NCBI GenBank assembly: GCA_015655015.1
Contig: JAATFV010000236.1
Span: 1-64,000, forward strand
DNA from: Chitinophagales bacterium
GTDB taxonomy: Bacteria > Bacteroidota > Bacteroidia > Chitinophagales > Chitinophagaceae
Reading direction: 5' to 3'
DNA: 64,000 nt
A program made the position numbers and the translations under genes. Positions 45,663 through 55,903 of this stretch are shown here, in pieces. Each line of letters opens with the position of its first letter. The stretch's first letter is position 1. The notes beneath the pieces are model-generated. The model saw nothing but the letters and a program-made list of their open reading frames with translations. It was not told the DNA's origin and made no database searches.

Positions 45663-46559
45663 TTACACCATTTCTTTTTCAAAGATCTCTTCGATCATCC
45701 GGATCTCGGCGGCATACATCGTTTTTTTACGGGAGCCGAAATAGAGCGTATTTTCAATCTTGCGGAACCCTTCCCAAAGCAGACGGACACGGCCGGAATC
45801 GAGTTCCTTTTTCGACAAGAAGTCGGGAATGACGGCAATGCCGGTACCTCCGCCCAGACAGCGAAGAATGGAACTCATATTAGGAACAATGTAGTTTGGC
45901 CTGAAATCGGGCCGCTTGCCGAAATTTAGGTACCAAAACCGGCGCAGATGTTCCATGTCCCCGGTCGTACCGTACCAGGTTTGTTGTTTCAGCCATTGTT
46001 GTATCCCGGAGAGATCCTTTTGCTTTACCAGATTTTTGAACGAAGTATAAGGCGTTTGCGCACCGCCGATCAATACGATCCTTTCCTTGAAGAACGGCTT
46101 GTAAACCACCCCTTTCGAATCGTCCTTTTGCGGCGTAATGATAAGATCCAGTATGCCATTATGCAGGTCGCTCAGCATTTCCGGATAATCCCCGAATTTG
46201 ATGATCACATTGAATGGCAGGGTAGGAAGGTAGGATTCCAAAGTAAACTGGAAAGTCTCGAAACACATGCCGATACTGATGGTAGATTTTTCCTTTTGAG
46301 TGGTCTTATAAAAGAACTCTTCCGCTTCCTGCAGCTTGCCTATCGGGTCCAGGATATAATTGTATAGAATCTTTCCGCGTTCGGTGGGGACCATTTTCCG
46401 CGACGTGCGGTCGAACAGCTTATAGCCGACGTAGGACTCCAGTGAACTCAAATGCAGACTGACACCGGGCTGCGAGATATACAACGATGCCGCGGCACCT
46501 GTCAGGGATCCGGTATCATAAATCGTTTTGAACGTTCTGAACCATTCCAGGTTGACCAT
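45663..46559 (-). CDS. LysR-family transcriptional regulator
   Basis: FKTIYDTGSLTGAAASLYISQPGVSLHLSSLESYVGYKLFDRTSRKMVPTERG. Confidence 0.93.
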   Translation of the reverse strand: MVNLEWFRTFKTIYDTGSLTGAAASLYISQPGVSLHLSSLESYVGYKLFDRTSRKMVPTERGKILYNYILDPIGKLQEAEEFFYKTTQKEKSTISIGMCFETFQFTLESYLPTLPFNVIIKFGDYPEMLSDLHNGILDLIITPQKDDSKGVVYKPFFKERIVLIGGAQTPYTSFKNLVKQKDLSGIQQWLKQQTWYGTTGDMEHLRRFWYLNFGKRPDFRPNYIVPNMSSILRCLGGGTGIAVIPDFLSKKELDSGRVRLLWEGFRKIENTLYFGSRKKTMYAAEIRMIEEIFEKEMV

Positions 46560-46654
46560 ATCATCTATTATTATTATGATACAAATGTATGATTTATGTT
46601 ATTTTAATAGTGCATAGCGAACGCTTAATTTTGACCCTCTAAAGATTATCTGGC

Positions 46655-47302
46655 ATGGAATCAAAAAAAATATTTGTCATTAACGGGGGGCAGGTCTTCG
46701 GACATGCAGGCGGCCGTTTCAACAAGACGCTATTGGATAATACTCTTAATTTTTTTGGTCGCGCGCCGTTCGAAATCCGGTCGACGGACATCAATCAGGA
46801 GTATGATCCGCTGCAGGAAGTCGCCAACTATGTTTGGGCCGACATCATCATTTACCATGTGCCCATTTGGTGGTTCCAGGTGCCGCACGCCTTGAAAAAG
46901 TACATCGATGTGGTCTTTACGGAAGGCCATCAGAAAGGCATTTACAGAAGTGACGGACGTTCCTCCCTCAACCCGGACATAAATTATGGCACGGGGGGAA
47001 TGCTGCACGGCAGGCAGTATATGGTCACTACTTCCTGGAATGCGCCGGCGGCGGCATTTACCCTGCCGGGTGAATTTTTTAACGGGCGCAGCGTAGATGA
47101 CGGAGTATTGTTCGGTTTTCACCGAATGAATGCCTTTACCGGAATGCAGCCCCTTGAAGGCATTCATTTCCATGATGTGGAGAAAAATGCGGATATTCCC
47201 CGGGATGTGCGGCGCTACCAGGAGCATCTCCGCCGCCTGTTCATCCTTGCCGGCCATAACAACAACATATACCAGGATACAAAAGAACACCTGGAACAGT
47301 AA
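46655..47302 (+). CDS. mdaB: MdaB-like NAD(P)H-dependent quinone reductase (flavodoxin fold)
   Basis: GGQVFGHAGGRFNKTLLD...WADIIIYHVPIWWFQVPHALKKYIDVVFTEGH...TTSWNAP. Confidence 0.8.
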   Translation: MESKKIFVINGGQVFGHAGGRFNKTLLDNTLNFFGRAPFEIRSTDINQEYDPLQEVANYVWADIIIYHVPIWWFQVPHALKKYIDVVFTEGHQKGIYRSDGRSSLNPDINYGTGGMLHGRQYMVTTSWNAPAAAFTLPGEFFNGRSVDDGVLFGFHRMNAFTGMQPLEGIHFHDVEKNADIPRDVRRYQEHLRRLFILAGHNNNIYQDTKEHLEQ

Positions 47303-47353
47303 TATCTGATAGCAGGAATATAATAGCAGGAATATCTAATAGCAGTAATGTCC
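47297..47353. repeat. Tandem CAGnAATAtctnATAG units (14-16 nt) in the gap after mdaB
   Basis: CAGTAATATCTGATAG / CAGGAATATAATAG / CAGGAATATCTAATAG / CAGTAATGTCC. Confidence 0.8.
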
Positions 47354-47376
47354 AAAAATAAAATAAACCAATCGAT

Positions 47377-48183
47377 ATGAGAGCATTTTTTAAAGTTTTC
47401 TTAGTCCTTCTTACTCTCAACATGGCCGTACCCTCTGGTTATGGCCAAAGCGAAATTTCTCTTACCAAATCCGCTAAACACGTGAAAACAACCAAAATAC
47501 TAATGGTCCTGACCTCCTTTGGCGAAGTAAAAAGCAACGGGAAAAAGACCGGGACTTGGCTGGAAGAATTCGCTGCCCCTTATTATGCGCTCACCGATCA
47601 GGGCGTGACCGTCACCATAGCCTCTCCCAAAGGCGGGAAAGCCCCCATCGATCCGAAAAGTCTTCTCCCGGACTACAGCAGCCCCGAGGTGAAGCGCTTC
47701 CTGGCAGATACATTGGCGCAGGCAAAGCTCAACCATACCCTGCCACTGAATACAGTCTCGGCGAAGGATTACCAGGCCGTTTTTTATCCTGGCGGCCACG
47801 GACCCATGTGGGATCTCCCCGATAATCCGTTTTCTATTCGATTGATTATGGCCTTTTACCAGGCGGGCAAACCCGTAGCGCTGGTCTGCCATGGCCCGGC
47901 GGCCCTCAAAAATGTGAAAACCACCAATGGCAATCCTTTGATCAGCGGCAAAAAGGTGACGGGTTTTGCCAATACGGAAGAACTGGCCGGACAGAGTACC
48001 GATATGGCGCCCTTTTCATTGGAAGACATGCTGAAAGCCAGTGGGGCAACCTATGAAAAAGGGGAAGACTGGAAGCCCTTCGTGGTCAGCGACGGTCTGC
48101 TGATCACCGGTCAGAACCCTGCTTCTGCCGAAGGGGTGGCCCAGGCGATCCTGACTGCTCTCCGGGAAAAAGGTGTGCATTGA
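47377..48183 (+). CDS. DJ-1/PfpI-family (type 1 glutamine amidotransferase-like) protein
   Basis: VFYPGGHGPMWDL, KPVALVCHGPAALKNV (nucleophile Cys). Confidence 0.9.
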   Translation: MRAFFKVFLVLLTLNMAVPSGYGQSEISLTKSAKHVKTTKILMVLTSFGEVKSNGKKTGTWLEEFAAPYYALTDQGVTVTIASPKGGKAPIDPKSLLPDYSSPEVKRFLADTLAQAKLNHTLPLNTVSAKDYQAVFYPGGHGPMWDLPDNPFSIRLIMAFYQAGKPVALVCHGPAALKNVKTTNGNPLISGKKVTGFANTEELAGQSTDMAPFSLEDMLKASGATYEKGEDWKPFVVSDGLLITGQNPASAEGVAQAILTALREKGVH

Positions 48184-48238
48184 ACCGGGTGGAACAGCTC
48201 GTCATAAGTTCTTGACAGACGATCTGCAGAAATGCGAA

Positions 48239-48358
48239 TCAACCTTTCCCCCAAAAAGGGAAGGATGAGCCATCGCCTCTGTTCTTCCAGTCCTCATCGA
48301 ACTTACTCAAACTCACTCCATCAACGCCTCCTTTTCCTATAATGGGCCACACCACATC
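48239..48358 (-). pseudogene. Possible reverse-transcriptase (group II intron-type) relic
   Basis: Minus-strand DVVWPIIGKGGVDGVSLSKFDEDWKNRGDGSSFPFWGKG*; GVDGVSxxxFxxDWK resembles the N-terminal RT motif. Confidence 0.25.
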
Positions 48359-48470
48359 TGAACAGGTCAACAAAACTTATCGAAGACACAGCCCCGTTGA
48401 TCAGACAGTTTCAATCAGTAATTTGCCGGCACCGCCGGAAATGCCGTATTTTTCAAGAAGGTAATTTTAA

Positions 48471-48505
48471 GGCGGCTGGTTCGTTTGAAGCAGCCGCCAT
48501 TTTTT
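48471..48505 (+). terminator. Rho-independent terminator with no adjacent ORF
   Basis: GGCGGCTG-GTTCGTTTGAAG-CAGCCGCC followed by ATTTTTT. Confidence 0.7.
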
Positions 48506-48645
48506 GTACCTTAGAAGATCAATCAGAAAAACGAACTCTGCAATTCCGTCGATGCAGAAAATAAAACCCCGAATGCACTTCCTTTTTTTTTCAAAAAAGC
48601 ATCCTTCCATAACACGCAGCGGAAACAGGCCAAATCTTTATAAGC

Positions 48646-48685
48646 CTACTAAATTGGTAGAGTAGTAAATTTTATTCTATCTTTG
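48646..48685 (+). promoter_or_regulatory. Promoter (TTG-N21-TATCTTTG) overlapped by near-palindrome CTACTAA-A-TTGGTAG
   Basis: CTACTAAATTGGTAG at 48646-48660 covers TTG 48654-56; TATCTTTG at 48678-85. Confidence 0.55.
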
Positions 48686-48950
48686 ACTGGTAAAAGATAG
48701 TTTGTATCCAATATATCATGTGTGACAGTTGATTCCAACAGGAGAAGGGCCGGATGTTCATATAGCTATGGAATTCAGCAAGTTGTAAAATTGATAATTT
48801 AAAAATCGTCACGCGGCCAAATTGTCCTGGAAGGCGGGCGCGTCAAGACTTTCACCGAACTATTTGTCTTCTTTACGGGATAATATTGTAAGTGATTGGC
48901 AAATTATTGTTGCTGTTTTATTAAATTTACAACTGACCGACTAATTTCTA

Positions 48951-49553
48951 ATGAGAAGTAACAGTGATTATATCAGTGACGGGCTTTTTATGCAGATAGC
49001 AGATGGAGATGAAAATGCTTTCCGGGAAGTATTTCATTCCTTCAACCAACGCCTGTTCCCTTATGTTCTCAATATCGTTAAATCCAGCGCTGTAACGGAA
49101 GAGATCGTGCAGGAGGTATTTCTTAAATTATGGACAAACAGGCAAGCTGTAGCAGAAATGGATAATCCTGTTGCATGGCTCTTCACCGTAGCAGCCAATC
49201 AGTCTTTTACCTACCTTAAAAGAATTTCTACAGAACAGCGCATCATAGATAAGATCAAACAATCGATGCGCACGTCGGAAAATCCTACGGACGAGTATAT
49301 ATTTTTTAACGAGAGTAAAATTATCTTGCAAAAAGTGGTAGGCGAACTTCCTGCACAGCGCCAGGTTATTTACAAATTAAGCCGTGAGGAGGGATTAAAC
49401 AACCAGCAGATAGCAGACCAATTGAATCTTTCCCCCAACACTGTTAAAAATCAACTAGTTAGTGCACTCAGAACCATCCGCGAACAATTGCAGAAAACAG
49501 CCGGCGCTCTTTTCCTTTTCCTTCTTTATTTATCGTTCTTGATTCATCCATAA
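48951..49553 (+). CDS. RNA polymerase ECF sigma factor
   Basis: VTEEIVQEVFLKLWTNR and EGLNNQQIADQLNLSPNTVKNQLVSALRTIR. Confidence 0.93.
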   Translation: MRSNSDYISDGLFMQIADGDENAFREVFHSFNQRLFPYVLNIVKSSAVTEEIVQEVFLKLWTNRQAVAEMDNPVAWLFTVAANQSFTYLKRISTEQRIIDKIKQSMRTSENPTDEYIFFNESKIILQKVVGELPAQRQVIYKLSREEGLNNQQIADQLNLSPNTVKNQLVSALRTIREQLQKTAGALFLFLLYLSFLIHP

Positions 49554-49667
49554 ATTTATTTTTCTTCCCGATAGTCCTTATCACCTGCCTGATAGTTTAA
49601 TCATTATAGACGAATATATAGCGACCTTTTAATTGGACTATACGATTACCGGAGTACAAACCTACTT

Positions 49668-50864
49668 ATGATTCAAGATCAACGCATTCAATACCTGATT
49701 GAGCGGTATTATAACAATATTGCATCCAATGAGGAGACGGAAGAATTATTCGCGTTGCTGCGCCATGGGGATAAGGATGGAGCCATTCTATCCCTATTAG
49801 AGAAGATATCTGATCATACCGGGCAGCAAAAAGAGGGGTATGATCCGGAGTATTGGGACCCTATGATACAGACTATCCTGGAGCAGAATAAATTTCAGAT
49901 GGCTGAGAAAGGCGCCGCCAGATCTTTATTTACCTGGAAAAAATGGGTTGCAGCAGCGTCCATTCTGCTTATTGCAGGCGCCGCCGGGTATTGGCTGGTT
50001 TTACGACATGCGGTAAAAGCACCTGATGCCGGCATGCTGGTGCAAACGACGGGAGGGTATGATGTGAGACCCGGCGCCAATGGCGCCATACTTACACTGG
50101 CAACAGGTGATAAAGTCGTGCTGAATGGTGCGGACAACAAGGTGCTGCCACAGCAGGGGACCAGTAAACTGACAGACCGCGATGGACAGATTCTGTATCA
50201 TCAGGAGGGAAAGACTACCGAAGAAATGATATACAACACCATGTCGACGCCCATGGGCAGGCAATACCAGTTAGTGCTGGCTGATGGCAGCAAGGTGTGG
50301 CTTAACGCCGGATCATCCATCCGATACCCTGTTAGTTTCTCCGGGATAGAGAGAAGGGTAGCGATTACCGGTGAGGCCTATTTCGAAGTAGCAAAAAATG
50401 CCGGAATGCCCTTCAAAGTGCAGATCAGTGACAAGGCGGAAGTAGAAGTGTTGGGAACACATTTTAACATCAATGCCTACACCGATGAAGCCAGCATTAA
50501 TACCACGCTGCTGGAAGGCTCTGTTCGAATAAAGGCTTTTGATAAAATGCAGCTGCTGGCGCCTGGCGAACAGGTGCAGATGCAGGGACAAAATATCCGG
50601 CTTGTAAAAAATGCGGATATACAACAGGCGGTTGCCTGGAAAGATGGTTTGTTCTCATTTACCGACGCCTCTCTTGAAACAGTGATGAGGCAGTTGAGCC
50701 GATGGTATAATGTAGAAGTGGAATATGCAGGTCCTGTTCCGGCAAGAAAGTTTAACGGAGAGATTGGCAGAACACTTACGTTGTCGCAGGTGCTGAAAGG
50801 GCTCACAAAAGCGCATGTTAAATATAAAATTGAGAACGGTAGCAAAATCACCATTCTGCCTTAG
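49668..50864 (+). CDS. FecR-family anti-sigma regulator
   Basis: TM helix; GGYDVRPGANGAILTLATGDKVVLN; LADGSKVWLNAGSSIRYPVSF; DUF4974-like end. Confidence 0.93.
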   Translation: MIQDQRIQYLIERYYNNIASNEETEELFALLRHGDKDGAILSLLEKISDHTGQQKEGYDPEYWDPMIQTILEQNKFQMAEKGAARSLFTWKKWVAAASILLIAGAAGYWLVLRHAVKAPDAGMLVQTTGGYDVRPGANGAILTLATGDKVVLNGADNKVLPQQGTSKLTDRDGQILYHQEGKTTEEMIYNTMSTPMGRQYQLVLADGSKVWLNAGSSIRYPVSFSGIERRVAITGEAYFEVAKNAGMPFKVQISDKAEVEVLGTHFNINAYTDEASINTTLLEGSVRIKAFDKMQLLAPGEQVQMQGQNIRLVKNADIQQAVAWKDGLFSFTDASLETVMRQLSRWYNVEVEYAGPVPARKFNGEIGRTLTLSQVLKGLTKAHVKYKIENGSKITILP

Positions 50865-51119
50865 CTATATTTTTTGTTGAAACCAATTTGAACTATACTT
50901 ATAGATCGATCAAACGATAATTGCTGGCCGTAAAAGAAAAAACCGGGGTGCAAAGATTGGCGTCCTGTCCCCGGTTGTTAATAAGGTAATTCATGTAAAC
51001 AAGTATGTAATAACTGCTTATTTATTTACCCTAAACACTGCAAAAGTATGCAAATTAAGTTGCCCGGTATGGCATCGGGGGGAATTATTTTTTACCCCCC
51101 ATCCAAAATTTTGTTCGTC

Positions 51120-54100
51120 ATGAAACTTACGACTATTCTGATCATGGCAGCCGTTATGCAGGTGAGCGCAAAAAGCACAGCGCAAACGGTTACCTTATCG
51201 GCCAAATCAGTCCCGCTGCAGGAAGTTTTTTCCGTTATAAGAAAGCAGACCGGGTATGTTTTTTTCTACGATAAGGGTGAGCTGACAGGTACAAATCCTG
51301 TCTCCGTTGATCTGAAAGACGTGCCGCTCCAGGATGCGTTGAATAAGGTGTTATCCGGCCAACCCCTGAGTTATGATATACAGGGCAACACTATTTTTAT
51401 TGTCAAAGTGGAGAAAGCACCCCTGGTGGACAAACCTGTTATGGATCTACCCCCGCCTGTACAGATCAAAGGCCGTGTGGTAGATGATAGCAGCGGCGCC
51501 CCGATAACCGATGTTTCCGTTATCGTGAAAGGAACCAAAGTAGGCGTTAATACCAACCGCGAGGGGGAGTTCTCTTTTTCCTATAACGGAACCGGTAAAA
51601 TTGTGCTCCTTGTAAGCCATGTTGGATACGCGGAAAAGCAGATAGAAGTACAACAGGGCGTTTATGTCACCATTCGCCTTAATATGGCCGATCAAAAGCT
51701 GGCCAATGTGGAGATATCTACAGGGATGTTCAAACGGAAGGAGGAGAGGTTTAGCGGAGCAACCGCAACGTACAGCGGTGAAGACCTCAGACGAGTCGGA
51801 AATCAGAATATCATCCAAAGTCTTAAAGCGCTCGACCCGTCTTTCATCGTCATCGAAAATAATGCAAAGGGATCTAATCCAACCAGCCTGCCCACCATTG
51901 AACTAAGGGGTAAGTCCAGCATCACGACAACTCAACTGAACGATCAGTTCGCATTGGATCCCAACCAGCCGCTCTTCGTTCTGAACGGCTTTGAAACCAC
52001 GTTGGATAAGATAGTCAATTTGGACATCAACCGGGTGGCATCTATCACCATTTTAAAGGACGCTGCTTCGACGGCAATTTACGGTTCCCGGGCAGCCAAT
52101 GGGGTTATCGTCGTTGAAACGCTGGAGCCCGTGCCGGGAAAGTTGCGCCTGCAATATACAGCCGGCAGCAATGTGAACATCCCCGATCTCCGTAGTTACA
52201 ACATGATGAATGCTTCTGAAAAACTTGAATTTGAGCGATTGGCAGGTTTATATGAACCTCGCTATTCCCTGGGATACGAGTTGCAGGAATTGTACAACAG
52301 ACGGCTTGCCGAAGTTAAACGAGGGGTTAATACCTATTGGCTAAGTATACCGGTCCGTACAGCCATCAGCGATAACCATGACCTGTATGTGCAAGGGGGA
52401 AATGAAGAGTTCACCTATGGGATCCAGGGCACAGTTCGTACTGAGCGTGGGGTCATGAAAGGTTCTGAAAATAAGACCTGGGGCGGATCCATAGATCTGA
52501 CATACCGTCATGAAAAAATAAATATAAGTAACTCACTCTATATAGACGGCAAAAATTCCAGCGAATCGCCCTATGGCAGCTTTTCAACATTTGTAGCTGC
52601 CAACCCTTATTACCGGAAGTCCGATGGCTCGGGTGCGATCCCGGTGAATCTGGATACGGTTCTGGTGCCCGGGCTTTATACAACGTCATACACGTATGTT
52701 GCCAACCCACTGTACGATGCTTCCTTAAATAATATAAATAAGACAAAAGGCCTTGCTTTACAAAACTCGCTCAGGGCTAATTTGGACATTTTATCCTATT
52801 TACGCCTAACCGGGTCCTTGCAATTGAAGACGTCCAGCAATACGCAAGTCATTTTTACTCCTCCTGAAAATACAGCCTTCCAAACAACCAGCTATTTGCT
52901 AAAAGGTACATACAGCAGTACAACTACAGAGTTACACGGGTACGACTTTAACATAGGCCTTAACTTTCACCGCACAGTCGGCGCTCATTCGATAACATCC
53001 GATGTTCGCGGACGTCTTGCTGAGGATGTTAACCGCTCCAATGGTTATTCGGCTACTGGTTTTCCTTATGGCACGAATGGCAACCCCTCTTATGCCTATA
53101 GCTATACACCTAACGCTGTACCATCATCCGCGAGCCTGATAAAAAGAAACACCAGTCTCATATCCAATTTGAATTATGGATTCGATAGACGTTACTTTTT
53201 CGATGCTACCTATAGTCTGGATGGCTCTTCCAATTTCGGTTCCAACCGGATTTTTAAGCCATTTTGGTCGGTGGGGGCAGGATGGAATATTCACCAGGAG
53301 GCCTGGTTCAATGTACCCTGGCTTTCTGTACTGCGCTTAAAAGCAAATAGAGGGGTTGCAGGCAATCAGGCATTGGGGCAGTCGACTTCCAACTCCATCT
53401 ATCAGTACATCACCAGCAGCAATATTTTTGGGCAAAGCCTTCAGCGGTCTTCGTTGGGAAACCCGAATCTGGCTTGGCAAACCACCTCCATGAATAGTTT
53501 TGAAGGGTCATTTAGCCTGTGGCATGGCCGCCTGGATGGACGTGCCAATTATTATGTGCATTTGACGGACCCCATGCTGATCAATATCACCGAAATCTTT
53601 CCCTCTTCGGTAGGTATAAGTTCCTCCTATCCTGTCAACCTGGGCAAATTAACCACAAAAGGGTGGGAAGGCACCCTGACAATCGTCCCCTTTGTAAAAG
53701 CAGACAAAGGGATGAAGTGGACCCTATCGATAAACGGGACATTTGGCACTCGTAGCGTATATGGTAACTTTGGCAGTTCACTGGATGCACTTAACAAAGA
53801 ACAAGTAAGCTCTAATGGCTTGATTCGATATCGTGATGGGTATAGCCCCGACGACATTTGGGCGGTTGTATCCAGGGGCATCGATCCGGCCACCGGTAAA
53901 GAAATCTTTCAGAAGGCGGACGGCACTGAAACGTTCGTTTATAATACAGATGATATTGTACGCGTAGGCAACTCCCGCCCGAAAGTAAAAGGTAGTATTG
54001 CGAACTCCTTTACTTATAAAAAATTCTCTGTTTATATAAATGCAGGATATACCTTAGGAGCCTATACGTTTAATAGTACCCTATACAACAAAGTCGAAAA

Positions 54101-54446
54101 CATCAGCGAATCGGAATTGACAAAAAACCAGGACCGGCGGGCACTGTACGGCCGTTGGAAAAAACCGGGTGATATCGCACAGTTTCGGGGCATACAATTG
54201 GCTGCAGATGGAATAACGCCTATAACGAGCCGCTTCATTCAAAAGGACAATCATATTGAATTTAGCAGCATTTCCTTCTTTTGGCGGACAGATAGTCCGG
54301 CCTGGCTAAAAGGGGCCAACGTCAGTTCCTTTTCGGTATCGGTGCAACTCAATGATGTCCTTCGATATGGGAGTATTCTATATGAAAGGGGAACCGAATA
54401 CCCGTTTCAACGGACTGGTACTATTACACTTAACCTCTTCTTTTAA
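51120..54446 (+). CDS. SusC/RagA-family TonB-linked outer-membrane protein (STN domain)
   Basis: MKLTTILIMAAVMQVSAKSTAQTVTLS, STN domain, ITILKDAASTAIYGSRAANGVIVVET, terminal F. ORF track starts at 51048. Confidence 0.92.
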   Translation: MKLTTILIMAAVMQVSAKSTAQTVTLSAKSVPLQEVFSVIRKQTGYVFFYDKGELTGTNPVSVDLKDVPLQDALNKVLSGQPLSYDIQGNTIFIVKVEKAPLVDKPVMDLPPPVQIKGRVVDDSSGAPITDVSVIVKGTKVGVNTNREGEFSFSYNGTGKIVLLVSHVGYAEKQIEVQQGVYVTIRLNMADQKLANVEISTGMFKRKEERFSGATATYSGEDLRRVGNQNIIQSLKALDPSFIVIENNAKGSNPTSLPTIELRGKSSITTTQLNDQFALDPNQPLFVLNGFETTLDKIVNLDINRVASITILKDAASTAIYGSRAANGVIVVETLEPVPGKLRLQYTAGSNVNIPDLRSYNMMNASEKLEFERLAGLYEPRYSLGYELQELYNRRLAEVKRGVNTYWLSIPVRTAISDNHDLYVQGGNEEFTYGIQGTVRTERGVMKGSENKTWGGSIDLTYRHEKINISNSLYIDGKNSSESPYGSFSTFVAANPYYRKSDGSGAIPVNLDTVLVPGLYTTSYTYVANPLYDASLNNINKTKGLALQNSLRANLDILSYLRLTGSLQLKTSSNTQVIFTPPENTAFQTTSYLLKGTYSSTTTELHGYDFNIGLNFHRTVGAHSITSDVRGRLAEDVNRSNGYSATGFPYGTNGNPSYAYSYTPNAVPSSASLIKRNTSLISNLNYGFDRRYFFDATYSLDGSSNFGSNRIFKPFWSVGAGWNIHQEAWFNVPWLSVLRLKANRGVAGNQALGQSTSNSIYQYITSSNIFGQSLQRSSLGNPNLAWQTTSMNSFEGSFSLWHGRLDGRANYYVHLTDPMLINITEIFPSSVGISSSYPVNLGKLTTKGWEGTLTIVPFVKADKGMKWTLSINGTFGTRSVYGNFGSSLDALNKEQVSSNGLIRYRDGYSPDDIWAVVSRGIDPATGKEIFQKADGTETFVYNTDDIVRVGNSRPKVKGSIANSFTYKKFSVYINAGYTLGAYTFNSTLYNKVENISESELTKNQDRRALYGRWKKPGDIAQFRGIQLAADGITPITSRFIQKDNHIEFSSISFFWRTDSPAWLKGANVSSFSVSVQLNDVLRYGSILYERGTEYPFQRTGTITLNLFF

Positions 54447-54456
54447 TTGGCATACC

Positions 54457-55887
54457 ATGAAATTGTATGAAATAGTAATGCGCAGCAGGATATTTTGGAT
54501 TATACTTTGTTTCATCGGCTTATCGGGGTGCAAAAAATACCTTACCCTCAAGCCGGAAGATTCATATACGGATCAGCAGGTATTCAGATCCGAAGCGGCT
54601 ATTCAGCAGACGCTTAACGGCATATACACGGAACTTTGTGACAATGATCTTTATGGATTTCAATTAACCCAATATGCGTTGGAATACCTGGGGCAGCAAT
54701 ATGTAGTGTCCACTTTGTCTAAAGGCCTTCTAACGCAGCTTTATAGTTATGACTTTACCGGAGCAGAAACTGCGGCCCTATTCAATGCGACCTGGACCAA
54801 GGCGTATCAAATCATATCAGAGTTGAATAGCTTCATAAAAAGTCTTAACGCCTACAGCGGCGCCACCCTCACTCAGGAGCATAAGCGCCTGATGCTTGGT
54901 GAGGCAATCGCTATCCGCGCCTTCATTCATTTCGACCTTCTTCGCATATTTGGTCCTGTTTATTCAGTGGATCCGGGCCAGACGTCTATTCCTTACTATC
55001 AAAAACTGACCGATGCGTCGCAGCCTATTCTCCCGGCCAATGAGGCGCTTGGCCTGGTTGTTGCTGATTTTCGGACTGCACTGGACTCGCTAAAAAACGA
55101 CCCGGTTATTACGAAGGGTATTATTATTTCGGAGAATACCGACTTTTATAGCAGCTATCGCAACCGCAGGATGAACTATTATGCGGTCAAGGGACTTCTC
55201 GCGCGAGCCTTGCTCTACGGGGGGCAGAACGAAGAGGCAAATACCCTGGCGAAAGAGGTACTTAATGATGGAGAAAAATGGTTCAATTGGTTGCCCTATA
55301 CGGCAATCATCAGCGCCGGAACAAATCCTGACAGAATCTTCTCGCCGGAGGTGATCTTTGGTATTGATAACCGTAAAATGTATGATAATTTCCAGGCCTA
55401 CTTCACAACGAATACGACAACTCCTGCAAGGGCCGACGAAGACAGGTTGGAGTATACATTCGAATACAATACCAATGACTACCGATACCTGGCAACCTGG
55501 ATATACAATACTCAAAACTGGCGCACCTTCTCCAAATTTGCAGATGTCTCCGATGCGACAGCTACCTGGAGGTACTTTCAGCCATTGTTGAGAAAAAGTG
55601 AGCTTTATTACATCATCGCTGAAACGGAAAGTGACCCGGACATGGCCCTGAAATATCTTAATGCAGTCCGCGAAAATCGCGGGTTGACAGACCTGGACAA
55701 CAGCGCGGATATACCCGGAGAAATTGCTAAAGAATACCAGAAGGAGTTTTTCGGGGAGGGACAATTGTTTTTTTACTACAAACGGTTGAATTTTCCTTAT
55801 TTCCCGGATGGCAGTGATGTTTGGAATGACATATGGGAGCCGTATTATGTGGTTCCCCTGCCACAATCAGAAACAAAATTGCGATAA
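54457..55887 (+). CDS. SusD/RagB-like lipoprotein
   Basis: Lipobox IGLSGC; LTLKPEDSYTDQQVFRSEAAIQQTLNGIY; start at MKLYEIVMRS after susC stop. Confidence 0.93.
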   Translation: MKLYEIVMRSRIFWIILCFIGLSGCKKYLTLKPEDSYTDQQVFRSEAAIQQTLNGIYTELCDNDLYGFQLTQYALEYLGQQYVVSTLSKGLLTQLYSYDFTGAETAALFNATWTKAYQIISELNSFIKSLNAYSGATLTQEHKRLMLGEAIAIRAFIHFDLLRIFGPVYSVDPGQTSIPYYQKLTDASQPILPANEALGLVVADFRTALDSLKNDPVITKGIIISENTDFYSSYRNRRMNYYAVKGLLARALLYGGQNEEANTLAKEVLNDGEKWFNWLPYTAIISAGTNPDRIFSPEVIFGIDNRKMYDNFQAYFTTNTTTPARADEDRLEYTFEYNTNDYRYLATWIYNTQNWRTFSKFADVSDATATWRYFQPLLRKSELYYIIAETESDPDMALKYLNAVRENRGLTDLDNSADIPGEIAKEYQKEFFGEGQLFFYYKRLNFPYFPDGSDVWNDIWEPYYVVPLPQSETKLR

Positions 55888-55903
55888 ACCAGCACTTATA
55901 ATT

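Noticed and set aside
54352-54446. SusC/SusD coding overlap
   Set aside because: SusD starts at 54457 (MKLYEIVMRS...lipobox), after the SusC stop; the upstream part is an ORF extension.
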